Assembly: GCF_905475395.1 (NCBI RefSeq)
Contig: NC_058342.1
Location: 16,154,640 to 16,218,639, forward strand
From: Chrysoperla carnea
Taxonomy: Eukaryota; Arthropoda; Insecta; Neuroptera; Chrysopidae
Direction: 5' to 3'
Length of the DNA stretch: 64,000 nucleotides
In this document: piece by piece, positions 46,489 to 58,555 of the stretch
How positions within the stretch are numbered: position 1 is the stretch's first letter
Layout of the letters: the number at the start of each line of letters is the position of its first letter
Notes under the pieces: generated by a model
Seen by the model: only the letters and a program-made list of their open reading frames with translations
Databases searched by the model: none
Told to the model about the DNA's origin: nothing
Program-made: the position numbers and the translations under genes

Positions 46489-46910
46489 CAGTGCAACCTC
46501 GATATAGCATATCTGAAGGGAACCAGTAAATATTCGTTATATCAAGTAATTCATTAAACCGAGGTTTGTAATATTGAGGTTAAGTTGGTCTAAAATTCGT
46601 TATAAAGAGGAAAAAAGTGTCGGAACCTCTCGCGACATGAATTACATACTATGGAGCATACTAACTGTCATATATTGGTGGGACTTTATACGTTATATAA
46701 AGGTTTTGAATTGACGAATTTCGTTATTTAGAGGTATTTAAATTTTTATTATAGTTGAAAATTCGTTATAAAGAGACTGTTCGCAAAAAATATTCGTAAT
46801 GTAGAGGTATATTTTATATTGACTCTTATGGACAATTCAAGGGGATTGCGAAAAATTTGTTAAATCGAGGAATTCGTTATATTGAGGTTCGTTATATTAA
46901 GGTTGCACTG
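46489..46910. mobile_element. TA-flanked MITE with CAGTGCAA termini, copy 2
   Basis: The ends CAGTGCAACCTCGATATAGC and the inverse of CAGTGCAACCTTAATATAAC pair, and TA flanks both (46487-46488 and 46911-46912). It is the reverse-oriented relative of 17206-17595, with about 75 bp of extra sequence near 46619-46694. Confidence 0.82.
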
Positions 46911-47079
46911 TAGTTCGAAATTTTAGTTGGCAAAGACTAAAGAAATTTTATATGTTTTTAATTTTACCCCGAAATGTTAATAAAAAAGGCTGTTAGAAGT
47001 TTGTGTGAAATTATTTGCAGTATTTTTGCTTAGTGTAGTATATTTTGAATACACGCAGTGTTAACTAATTCCCATTAGT

Positions 47080-47880
47080 GCGGGCTCTGGCTGGGGTTGA
47101 GTGTGCAAAATATGAGTACCCCATTTTGTCAATTGATTCTTGTTTAGAAAAGCTTATAGATTAATATTGTGGATCTTGCCAGAAACCCTATTGGATCAAT
47201 TTTTGCACACCGCCCCCTCCCTCCACAGAAACAGTTATATGACATTTTTTGAACTAAGTAAAAGTTACCATAGTTTTTATGGGTAATTTAATGTCAACAA
47301 GACTCTTTGTGGTTTAACAGACAGTTTAATGTTTGGAAAAACTCCAAAAAGGCCATTTTAAATGCTAAAAAACGGTGCATAAAATTATATTTTTGAGATT
47401 TTCAAAATTCTTAAAAAATGTTTGAACATCCTTTGTGAAGTTCAGAAGAATAATTACAGATTCTTTAGTTCTAAAGCCTCAACTTTTAATTATGCAAAAG
47501 ATGTTATAATTCTTATTAATAACAGTGTGTAAGACTGAAATATTTAGTACCTCTGTCTTATTCATTGTTAATAATGGGAATTAAATATCTTTTTAAGAAT
47601 TGGAAATTGAGCCTCTAGAATGAAGTAACCTGTATTACTCTTCAGAACTTTTGACGTTAAATGGCTCATAGAACCTATGGTAATTTTTACTTAGTTCAAA
47701 AAATGTCGTCTAACTGTTTTTGTGGAGGGGGAGAGCGTATGCAAAAATTGGACCAATAAGGTTTCTGGCAAGGTCCACAATATTAATCTATAAGCTTTTC
47801 TAAACAAGAATCAATTGACAAAATGCAGTACTCATATTTTGCACACTCAACCACATCCAGCGCCTGCTCTACATGTAATT
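47080..47880. mobile_element. Foldback element with inverted arms of about 225 bp
   Basis: Left arm 47080-47309 and right arm 47655-47880 pair along GTTGAGTGTGCAAAATATGA, GTCAATTGATTCTTGTTTAG, AAAAGCTTATAGATTAATAT and TTTTTTGAACTAAGTAAAA. The middle of about 345 bp has no coding sequence. The target duplication was not resolved. Confidence 0.8.
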
Positions 47881-48245
47881 TTGCAAACAATTCATTTAAT
47901 ATATGTGTAATTAATTGTTTTCATAAATGATAATTTATTTTTAAATGAATATTTATTATTGATTAAATTAGCAAAAACAAAAAAACGATAATTTGTATTA
48001 ATACCTAAAGCTATTATTAATAAATAAATTATGCATATCAGTTGTTTCAATTACATAAACATATCAAATTTTGCATTTTACTTTTATCAAAAATATTTTC
48101 ATGATTAGATATGTATAATAGGTATCGATTACTTTTTTTCAACTATTAGCTTTGAATATAATTTTTTTACATATTCCCATTAAAAAAGCGCCATTAATAA
48201 GGATTGCGCCTGGAAGTTGGCCAAGCGAAAATCTGGTATAATTTT

Positions 48246-48402
48246 TATACCCCGTATGTATGAAATATATATCTAGGTACACTAAATTTAGTCTCAAGTT
48301 TGGAAAGCTTAGAAATATTGATGCTACAAACCAAATTTTTATATAGGTGTTCGTAAAATCACCTAAATAGTTCATTTCCATCTGTCCGTCTGCCCGTCAA
48401 CA
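48246..48402 (+). repeat. Rep-T, copy 10, 5' part only
   Basis: It starts TTATACCCCGTATGTATGAA and runs to TCTGCCCGTCAACAC. It then switches abruptly to CAGGCGTGGATTCAG, a terminus-like word seen at other places in the window. Confidence 0.75.
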
Positions 48403-49113
48403 CCAGGCGTGGATTCAGAACCACTTTCCAGGAGAGGAAAGAAACTCACCCCAAAAAAATATGATTTCTTAACATTGAATACAAACCTACCAAATTTGGA
48501 TATGCCTCCTTTTGCAAATATAAAATAAAAATGATAAAATTTCTAAAAAAAATTCCATTTTGGACGCCACTTTGTTGGTTTGATATGTTGCACCATTCCG
48601 GGAAAGTAAAAAATTTCAAAAAAATGCTTATTTTGATGTGAAAAGAAAAACCCTAAAGTTTCGCTGCCCGAACTTTAAAGTGAACTCACGTGTCGGATAA
48701 TTGCAGTACTTTAAGGGTCGGCACAATACAAATAAAATAAGATTGGAAGGTTAGCGAAAACTTTTGGGTGGACCAACGTGGACAAACATTGCCTAACAAA
48801 TGACATTTTTACTTTGTGCAAATTCTTAATAGCTTAAAATTGAAGGGTGAACAAATAAAAATTTTGGGTGGACAAATAAATTCCAAACGACTTGTTGCGA
48901 CAAAGTGCCCATGTATTTCTTCGTCAGAAGGGTAAACAGAAAAAAAATAGAATATTTTCTTGATAGTAAATAAACATAGAAAAAAAATATTTTCACATTA
49001 ATAATAGGTCTATGTTGATTATTTCACATGTGGTACTTGTTGCGACATAGTACCCATGTATTTCTTTCACAAGTAAGGGTAAAATTATTAAAAACTCAAT
49101 ATTTTTAAACTTA

Positions 49114-49480
49114 TTAAATTTGTCTATGGAAGTTAACCGTTTCCCTGACAATGGTGTCTTTGCAGGTCAGCAGTCTAAATGCGTTTACCACAGTGTTTAC
49201 ATCCGCGGAATCGGCCAACGGTAAAAGATTTGCGCCACCCTGGTATGATGGTATATATAGAAGCTCAGGAGAGCCACGTTGTGGTAGGTTCATCCATTTC
49301 TTGGCTAGCCTTTTGATGGTTTTGTCTGCGTCAGTCAGTGGTTCTTTGCCGACATTGCCGCCTCGCAGTATAAAGTCTAGCCGAGAGAGGATGAACATAT
49401 TTGTGGCTTCCAGTTTTTGCCAGGGGGCGAGAAGAGACTCGTGTACCTTTTGAACGTCCACTTTGATGGCCCGAAACTTA
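49114..49480 (-). pseudogene. R2-like non-LTR retrotransposon fragment (C-terminal to reverse transcriptase)
   Basis: The minus strand encodes about 120 aa with LLAPWQKLEATNMFILSRLD, WMNLPQRGSPELLYIPSYQG and GANLLPLADSADVNTVVNAF. This matches the thumb region after the RT of R2-group elements, where the pattern RGxxxLxYIPxxxGGxxL is typical. Neither the RT core nor an endonuclease is nearby, so it is a truncated remnant. The overlapping + strand ORF is a shadow. Confidence 0.65.
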
Positions 49481-50263
49481 TTACGTTAAATTAAAAACAC
49501 TCCTCCTGTGATGTTATTTGTTTTTTTACTAATAATATAATGTTTTCTTGGAAAAATATAATAATAAAAAAAAAGTGGGAATTGACCAAACCAATGAAAT
49601 AATATAATAGTTTTTTTTAAATATTTTTTTCCAAATAATATAATCCAATTGAAATCAGTTCATATCCCTTCTTTAGTTGAATATTATAAATGATAGATAC
49701 TAATATCTACTGATTATCATTGGCTGCTGGTTATCGAATGATAGTCAGTGAATTTACCAATTTATCAATTTTTGTCATACCTGTAGCGCCTAAATTAGGG
49801 CTCAGATCCAAAATTGGTAAATAACTTTTTCCTACGTCTTTATGAGCTTATTCTGTAGGCCAACGACCTGCAGTCAATAACAGAACACCTTATATATATA
49901 GATAATATAAAAGAAGGTAGACAAAATTTAAGATTATTTTGTTGGAATTGTTAACATAGTTCACATAATAAGTAAATATCTGGTAAAATGTGATATAGAC
50001 CAGGCATGGGCGAGTTATCTTAAGTCGAAGTCTCCATATAACTGTATTGTATGTCATAAACTTTATTGTGTATCTCTTTATCCAAGCCTCCATTGCTCAT
50101 TCTTCTTTCTATCTTAGTTTCTCTAATAGTAATGAGATAGGTAGAAAAACAAATGTTGTCTCTCTGTCTTACTCGTATTTTAGGTTGTCATTGGTCACTG
50201 TCTTACTCGTATGTTAAGGACTCCGTGGGATTTCTGTAAGTCACAACACACATGCCTGATATA

Positions 50264-50530
50264 CACGAGACATTTTAAATGGTTCTTATATTAGTGATAA
50301 AATTTATGTCTTTTTGAGTCCGAGCAAAAATACCGAGCAAAGCTCGCTTATCCAGACATTGAATAGTAATTAAGAAATTCGATTTCTCAAAAAATATGCG
50401 TATAATTGCGTAATTTTTACGGAACTGTATAAGAAGGTTGATAATTTGTAGGAAACTTCGAATAGTAGATTTATTGACCCTAAAATCATATAAATCCCAT
50501 CTTATTGGGATCTGAAGGGGTGAAAAGAGG
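50264..50530. repeat. Dispersed repeat, copy 2 of a pair with 46015-46325
   Basis: Same order of blocks as the first copy, with a short internal repeat (CCGAGCAAAAATACCGAGCA) and a missing piece after the AAAAAATAT block. Around it, 49490-50260 and 50531-51280 hold no gene that I can support. Confidence 0.7.
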
Positions 50531-51289
50531 GGTGAAGAGCCACCAACCCTCAATGCTCCTTGATTAAGCTAAATGAAATTTTTAATAAAATTAAAAGTTA
50601 ACACTTAGACGAAGATGCGCCTGGTCAACGTGGATTTAATTGGCCGAAAATATTTTAAATAAATTATATATTAATAAATGTCTATAATTTCTTACCGTCA
50701 TCGTGAATTTTGATCAGTCTTAATTAATTTTGTGCAAAATATCATATTTATTCATAAAAAATCCGAGCTACCAATGATGAATTTTAGTTGGAATGGTCGG
50801 GCATACCTATTTGAATGGTTTGAAACGGGGTCAAATATATCCATTTTCACGGAAACCTATTTTTTTATTTTATGCGTTTTAATGCTAGATTATTTTTTGC
50901 AAGATTTCGTTTAAAAAATACTCTTGAACATAATAGTACAGGTTGCCGGTGGGTAACACGGTAGGATATTGTTTAAACTAATCTTTTAACAAATAAATAA
51001 TATTGACCAAATCGCTTCGGAAAGAAACGATTTTGAAATAATTTTTTTGCAACTGGAAAATACCAATTTAATCAAATAGCGATGAGACGAATGTTGTATT
51101 TGTAAAATTAACTGTATTCCCCGAATGCGAATATGAATGTTTACTTTCGAATGAAGTGCTCGCAAATTTTTAGGCATTAACTTAAGGTTGTTGTCTTGCT
51201 ATGGGCATATCGACAGAAAATTCTAAATTTGTGTATACTTATTAAGAATATAATATAACATTTACCATAGAAATTTGAAGTCGATTGAT

Positions 51290-54088
51290 CGTCTATATGG
51301 CTGGGCTGGACCGTCTCTATGGCCCTATAGCTGGAATGAGTTACACAAAGATAAAGGAGCATATAATCTTGGTCACATGGCTAAAATGAAATGTATCACA
51401 GCCCTATGGCTTGGATAAGTAGTATCTTGGTATATGGCAAGGCAATTTTATCTAGGATGAAATATATCTCACTACTATGGCTAGGATGATTACATTCTCA
51501 GTCCTAAGGCTCAGATGATTTTGTTCTCAGGCTTCTCGCTAAGATTAAATGTATAAATTTCCTATGGCTAGGATGATTTCCTTCTCGGCCATATGTCAGA
51601 GATAAAACGTATCTCAGTCCTGTGGCTAGGATGAATTAAACAAAGATAAGGAAGCATTACATCTCGGCCATATGGTTGAGATGAATTGTATATCAGACCG
51701 AGGGATTGGATGATTACGGGTTCAGCTCTCTGGCTGAGATGAAATACAAATCAGCCCTATGGCTAGGATGAATTAGCCAAAGAAAAAGAAGCTTACCATC
51801 TCTGCCATATGGCTGAGATAAAATGTATCTCAGACCGATGGCTAAGAAGAATTCCGTCAAAATCCTCTGACTTAGATGAAATATATCTCAGCCCTATGGT
51901 TAGGAAGAATAAGAGAAAGATACATAAGTATTTCATATCGGCTCTCTGGCTGAGATGATATATATCTTAGCCTAGTGGCTAGAATGAGTTGCATCTTGGT
52001 CTTATAGCATGAAATTTTTGACTCGCCTATAAATCTGAGATTAAGTATATCTCTCCTCTTTATTTTGGATTTAAGACAAAGAAGCATATCATCTCGACCG
52101 TATAGCTGCGATGAAATGTATCTCAGACCGATTACTGGTAAGAGTTAGTCAAAGATAAAGAAGCACATCATCTCGGCCATATGGGTTTTAATGAAATGTA
52201 TCTCAGAATGATGGCTAGGATGAGTAAGACAAAGATAAAAAAGCATATCATCTCGTCTGTATGGCTGAGATGAAATCTATCTTTGACAAATGGCTGAGAT
52301 GGGTTAGGCAAAGATAAAGAAGCACATCTTGTCGGCCATATGGCTGAAATGAAATGTATCTCATACCGATGGCAAGAATGAGTTAGACAAAGATAAAGAA
52401 GCATATAATTTTAATCGTTTGGATGAGATGAAATATATCTCAGTGCTTTGGCTAGGGTTTGTGAGACAAAAATAAATAAGCATTTCAACAGGTCCTCTGC
52501 TTGATCTAACATGTATCTTAGCCCTATGGTTAGGATGATTTGCATCTAGGTCTTATAGCATGGAAATTTCGACTCGTCTATAAATCCGATTTTAAGTGTA
52601 TCTCCCCCTTATGGCTAGGAGGGGTTTTATTTCGAGCTTAAGACAAAGAAGCATATCATCTCCGGATGAAATAAAATGTATACCTGACCAATAATAATAA
52701 TAATAATAATAATAAACTTTATTGTCAATTTTGGTCATTACAAATGATTTAAGACAGTGTCATAATACAAAGAGAACAATCAAATAAGCTTATATACATC
52801 ATATACTGCTTTTTCCAGCAGATACACTTTTCGTTTACTTCTGAATCCACACACTGTTGTACAGTTTTTCATTTCAACAGGAAGGCTGTTATATAGTTGT
52901 ACTGCAATGGACATTGGCTTCTTTTCTTGTTGGATAATTGTGAAACATGTTGTTGTAAGCAAGATTAGCGAGGTTATCCCTAACAAGCATAATAACTTCG
53001 AAAGCAAAGATGCTTGGAAGTGTTAAGATTTTTTTATCCTTAAAAACAGCTACGCAACTTTCAACACCCTTCAAACCTGCCAATTTTCAAAAACTCTAAC
53101 AATTTTCTTTTGGATTTTGAAGACTAAGACTGCGGATGGTGAGAGTCCCCAGAACATTATCCCATATTTAAGTCTTGAATAAACCTGAGCGTAAAAGAAA
53201 AGCAACAACGATTCTTCGTTTACAGCATGCTTTAAAATCCTTATCTGATAGCATGCAGAGCTAAGTTTCTTAGTTAGTATATTACATTGACTTTCCTAGT
53301 TCAGTCCACATTCCAGTTCAATTTCTAAAAATCTCAATGACTTGGTCTTGTTTATCATGCGAGTGTTTATTTCCAAGTTCAAGTCTATTGTAGTTTTACA
53401 TTTTCTTGCTGAGAAGACCATATAATTGGTCTTCTCATCATTTAAAAGTAATTTATTTGCATTGAACCATTCAACCATACGGCGCATTACATAGTTCGTG
53501 TTATGCTGTAGATCGTTTACATTATCACCAGAAACAATTCAGGATACATCATCTACATACATTACAATATTATTTCTCACATATAATGGCATGGTCGATT
53601 TCCTTCTCAGCTATCTGGATGAGGTGACATGTATTTCAGCCCTATGGCTAGGATGAGTTAGACAAATAAAAAGAGGTATATCAGCTCGGCCGTATGGCTG
53701 AAATGAAATGTATTTCAGATCGATGGCTAAGATAAGTTAAACAAAGATAGAGGAGCACATCATTTAGGCCATATGGTTGAGATGAAATGTATCTCAGATC
53801 GATGGCTAGGATGATTTCCTGCTCAGCTCTCTGGCTGAGATGAAATGTATCTCAGTAATATGGCTAGGATGGAAATTTCGACTCGTCTATAAATCCGAGA
53901 TTAAGTGTATCTCCGCCCTATTGCTAGTATAAGTGTATCTTGGTCATATAAGATGCAATTTACATCTCGGCCATATGCCTGAGATTAAATGTATCAAATC
54001 CCTATGTATTATATAAGTTTTATTTCGTCCTTAAGAAAAAGAAATATTTCATCTCGGCCATATGGCTGAGGTGAAATGTATCTGATGT
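51290..54088. repeat. Degenerate tandem repeat with 79-bp units, interrupted by a LINE
   Basis: Units starting AAGCATATCATCTCGGCC recur at 52082, 52161, 52241, 52320, 52399 and 52478, that is 79 or 80 bp apart; elsewhere the array is more degenerate. Each unit has TGGCTGAGATGAAATGTATC, TCAG, TGGCTAGGATGAG and AGACAAAGATAAAG. The stretch CTGAGAT-N7-ATCTCAG forms a hairpin. A truncated non-LTR element splits the array at 52689-53592. Small minus-strand ORFs here merely reflect the repeat and are not taken as genes. Confidence 0.9.
52689..53592 (-). mobile_element. 5'-truncated jockey/CR1-group non-LTR retrotransposon
   Basis: The minus strand starts inside a reverse transcriptase: a YVDDV catalytic box near 53555, then MVEWFNANKLLLNDEKTNYM, a stop, and in decayed frames SRLKYGIMFWG, FKIQKKIVRVF, and finally AVQLYNSLPVEMKN before the 3' end. 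It ends AATAAAG followed by a (TTA)n tail at 52690-52716. Stops and shifts inactivate it. It inserted into the 79-bp tandem array, which continues on both sides. Confidence 0.85.
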
Positions 54089-54321
54089 TATTGGCTTTTT
54101 CTTTTAAGCACATTTGTAAGGGGGTGTGGAGTTAACTTTCTTTATTTAATAGAGCCAAATTTGTATTAACGAAGGTTTTCGAATATTTGAGATCTATAAA
54201 AAATAAAAAAGTCAAGTTTAAACAACTATAATTTAAAGTTAATTCTATTTCTACTCAGTAATGAGCAAGAGTTGACTTTTAAAAGACCTCTTAAGTTCAG
54301 GTTAATCTCATCTGACTCTAT

Positions 54322-54716
54322 ATCAATGTAATTGGGTCTTGTATCCGTAGGGCTCATCTTGTTCATCGTGAGAGATAGAATAAAAGTTTAAATGTAAAAA
54401 ATGTTCCTAAGTAAAAAACAAATTTTGGTTGAAATATTTTTTCGTAAACATCACAGTTTACACGTGAGAGGGCAAATTAGGTTAAAGCATTATACATGTA
54501 TTGTATTGTATCAAGTACCTATAAAATAATTGTATGTAAAATGTATGTGCTTGTTTATTAATATTTCCACTGAGGAAGTGAGAAGAATATTAGTGTGTGA
54601 AGATTGTAAGAGGAAGTGACTATCTTTCTTTACTTACATGACGTAAAAAGCAAACGATTGCGTTATCAAAACTGCCTATACATAGTATTTCAACAATTAA
54701 CTCACTCTATATTTTA
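54322..54716 (+). repeat. Rep-T, copy 11, 3' two thirds
   Basis: It begins within the family at GGGTCTTG-ATCCGTAGG and ends at a degenerate palindrome (AACAATTAACTCACT). It and the gene-free stretch to 55227 separate the two blocks of the 79-bp tandem repeat. Confidence 0.75.
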
Positions 54717-55227
54717 AATGTTTTTTTCAGTCATTTTATACAATAAATAAATATATTCGCCATTTTTACACTAGGCATCGAATAACATTAAATGGTTTTA
54801 ATTTTATTAATACTGATAAGAAATTATATTACATAACTGTAAATGTGTATTATCAACAAGTGAACATTCTCTTTCTTGAATAAAACAATAATATTTAAAA
54901 AAATTTTACAAGAAAACGTAAACCTTAGAAATTGGATTTGTAAATAGGAATTCAGGAAAAAATAGAACGGAAAAAATAGTCTATAATAGTGTCCCATTTT
55001 TGAACGCAAGGGCTAAACATTTTGTAACCCAACCAACTTCTCTATAGTCGACAAATTCAATCCAATCAACTCATAATTACAAAAAAAATCCTGGTCTTTA
55101 AAATTTTCGGTATAATTTTTCGATCTATTTTTACCGTTTACCCTAAATAGTCATGAAATAAATTTGCGTAAACTATAAGGGTCAAACAATATAGATATAC
55201 ATTTTGGTGTAAATGTCAAATAGAAAA

Positions 55228-55770
55228 AATGTATGGCTAGATTGAGTTAGACAAAGATAAAGAAGCATATCATCTCGGCCGTGGCTGAGATGAAATGTAT
55301 CTCAGCCTTATGGCTAGGGTTGTAAGACAAAGATAAAGAAGCATATCTTTTCAACCATTTGGCTGAGATGAAATATATATCACATCGATGGCTAGGATTA
55401 TTCCACCTCATCCTTCTGGCTAAGATGAAATGTATCTCAGTTCTTTGGGTAGGATGAGTTAGACAAAGGTAAAGAAACATTCCATCTCGCCCCCCTAGCA
55501 GAGATGAAATGTATCTATGGCTAGGATGAGTTGAATCTTGGTCTTTTAAATGTATCTCTCTCTTATGGTTTGGATGAGTTTTATTTCGGCATTAAGACAA
55601 AGAAGCATATCATATCGGCCATATGGCTGAGATGAAACATATCTTAGCCCTATGGCTAAAATGAGTTACATTTTGATCTTACAACATGCTTTTTGTCTCG
55701 CCTATAAATCTGAGATTAAATATATCTCCTTAGTTGGCTAGGATGAGTTTTATTTCGGCTTTAAGATGGC
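55228..55770. repeat. 79-bp tandem repeat, second block
   Basis: Units with AGACAAAGATAAAGAAGCAT, ATCATCTCGGCC and CTGAGATGAAATGTATCTCA continue the array of 51290-54088. The block ends where Rep-T sequence begins near 55785. Confidence 0.85.
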
Positions 55771-55786
55771 CAGGACGTAAAACGTG

Positions 55787-56681
55787 AGTTTGAGTTCGCA
55801 TATGACCAACATAGGTCAATTGAATCTTAGGTCCGATCCATTTTGTAAACCGCTAGAGAAAGAGAAAAAGTTTAGTAGTTTAAAACGTAAAAAAATAAAC
55901 AACAATAAGTTTAGAAACATTATACAGTATGTGTAAACAGGTCCCTATTGTTATACCATGTATATGAAATATACCAAGGTATACTAAGTTTAGTCCCAAG
56001 TTTGTAACGCTTTAAAATATTGATGCTATGAACAAAATTTTGGTATAGATGGTCATAAAATCACGTAATTAGTCCATTTCCGGATGTCTCTGTCTGTCGT
56101 CTGTCGTCTGTCCGTCTGTCATCACGATTACTCAAAAAAGAAAAGAGATATCAAGCTGAAATTTTTATAGCGTGCTTGGGACGTAAAACGTGAGGTCGAG
56201 ATCGTAAATGAGCAACAGTGGTCAATAAGGTCTTGGGTCCGTAGAATCCATTTTGTAAACCGTTAGAGATAGAATAAAAGTTTAAATGTAAAAAATTTTC
56301 CTTATTGAAAAATAAACAACTTTTGTTTGAAACGTTTTTTCGTAAACATCATTGTTTACCCGTGAAAACGCAAATAATGCGCAAATCGAATAGTATGTAT
56401 TATATGGGAGTACCAGTTGTTTATGTGTGACATATATGTATGTGTAATGTTACAGAGTAATCAACACTTTCTATACATGGTATTTCAAGAATTAATTCAG
56501 TCAATTGTTTATTTTCACTTGTTTATATTTTAAATTTATACGTTACATGTATTATGTATGTGTTTATTTGTTTATCTTTCCTTACTTATATGACGTAAAA
56601 AACAACCGAATGCGTAATCAACACTTTCTATTCATGGTAATTCAATAATTCACTCAAAAAATTGTATATTTTCGCTTGTTT
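55787..56681 (+). repeat. Three adjacent Rep-T copies (12 and 13), one complete
   Basis: A middle fragment at 55787-55920 is followed by a complete copy at 55951-56524 (TTATACCATGTATATGAAAT to TTTTCACTTG), then a 3' fragment at 56545-56681. All are in + orientation. The complete copy is about 575 bp. The sequence 56682-57750 after it has no recognisable gene. Confidence 0.85.
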
Positions 56682-58555
56682 AAAAATAGTTTTTGTCTCG
56701 ATTTGGCCATCTATAGAAAACTAATGTTAAATTTATCTTGTTCTACTACAACTCGAATGCATTTTGATTGGTTTGTATACTAGATATTAGTTCTAGAATC
56801 TATTATTTCAGTTAATAATTCTGTAATTTCAGAATCTAATATTCAACGTCCAATTCAACGTCCAACTTGAATAAAAATAATTGATTTATGTTATGTTAAA
56901 TGAATTTTTTAAAACGATGTTTTTTTTGCCTACAGCTAATTTGTCTATAGAAGTCCGTTTGTTATGAATGATTAATGAGAAGATAATCGTAGAAAAAAAA
57001 TTGTGTCATTCAAAAAAAATTTCTGATATGAATGCCACCTCATTGTTTTTATCTAATGTTTATTTAATTAAGAGGGAAAAATTAAAATCGTATTAATCAC
57101 ATGGATAATATAATATATAATTTTTTTTCTACAGTGGATTCAAAGTGGCTCCTAGTCCATGTCAAGATAGTAAAAAAAAAAATAATTTTGTTTTGAGAAT
57201 TTTTAGTACAAATTTTTGTACAGTTTTTCTAAATAGACGAAGAAACGAAGGAATAAAGTTCGAAAAATTTGAGTAGTCGCATTTGAATGCGATTTTTGGC
57301 ATTCGATTCGTTAGATTGTCAGGAAATTTTGTGAAATAATTTTATTTATAAGAAATTAAAAATATGCAATTAGCATAAATAATATGCATTTTATAATTCC
57401 ATTTTAAATTGACCGTTAATATTAAATGCACAATTCGGTTAATAGTGATGAAAATGCTTCAAACTTGTTACACTTTTTTAGGTTATAATTCGTCTCAGAG
57501 CTACCAGGTGCAACGGTATCTCCATCGCCTCCCCTAAAGTTTTCGAGAAACTCGTCACTATAATCACGGTCCTAACTCGTTATTAGGGAGTTTTTTGGGA
57601 TCGCTGAACACGAAAACTCCAGGAGACGACAAATTTTCAAGCTAAATGTCTAAACATTCATAAATAAAATATACATTGATTATAGGGACATTTATCAAAA
57701 ACACATACATTGAATATCAAATTTTCATATCACAAAATGTTTTACATAAAACATCGTGATTTCACTGAATTATTGCATTTTTTGACTTACGAATGTACAA
57801 TGGTTGGACCTAAGCAAGCACCTCAGATGGGTGGATCATATAGATTCACTATTAACGAATTTCACCATAATAAATAATGGATAAAGTAAGAAGTGTTTCA
57901 TAATAATATTTTTTGATTAAATTCATGGAGCCTTCATAACAGATTTAAATAGACCAACATATATTATTAATCTATTAATCGATAAGAAGGCTCTACCAAA
58001 AATTATGTCTAGTCGTACTAACAGACAGCCTCGGATGAATCAAAATTTCTAAAACAGTTGTACTTATACAAATACTTTCAACATACTACTTCCGCGAGCA
58101 CCTAATAATAAGATTTGTTTACAACATGTCTTAAACAAGAGCACTGTAGGTAATAATTGGATTATTTTATTTGGATTAAATTTTTATTTTATTTTAAATT
58201 TCTTTCATTGCCTAAAATTAAAATTACCATTGCAAATAAAGGAATTTCCATTTAAAATTATAGAACTTTATACAGTCTTTCGTAATGATTTGTAAATCGA
58301 AATTATTTTTACAAATCTAGTTCCTTTTCGGACGCCGAATGGTTTTCTTCATTCTATAAAATACACTTCGATGCATATCTTATTTTACAAAATTAATATT
58401 GTTTTAAAATTTTAAATTTTATGGTTTTTTCTTCCCGCGTATTAACCTTCTTTTAATTATTTAGAAAAGAAAACTGCATATTTTGGGGATAATTTATATT
58501 GCCCATTGGCAAACTAATTATTTTAATGTGTAGTCGCCAATGGGGGGCAGATTTT

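Noticed and set aside
49151..49453. 100-codon + strand ORF
   Set aside because: It is antisense to the R2-like fragment, which has clear protein similarity by eye.
52168..52404. Minus-strand ORFs with repeating peptides in the 79-bp array (also 51872-52087 and 55247-55480)
   Set aside because: The peptides mirror the DNA period, are interrupted by stops and shift frame between units; no sign of coding selection.
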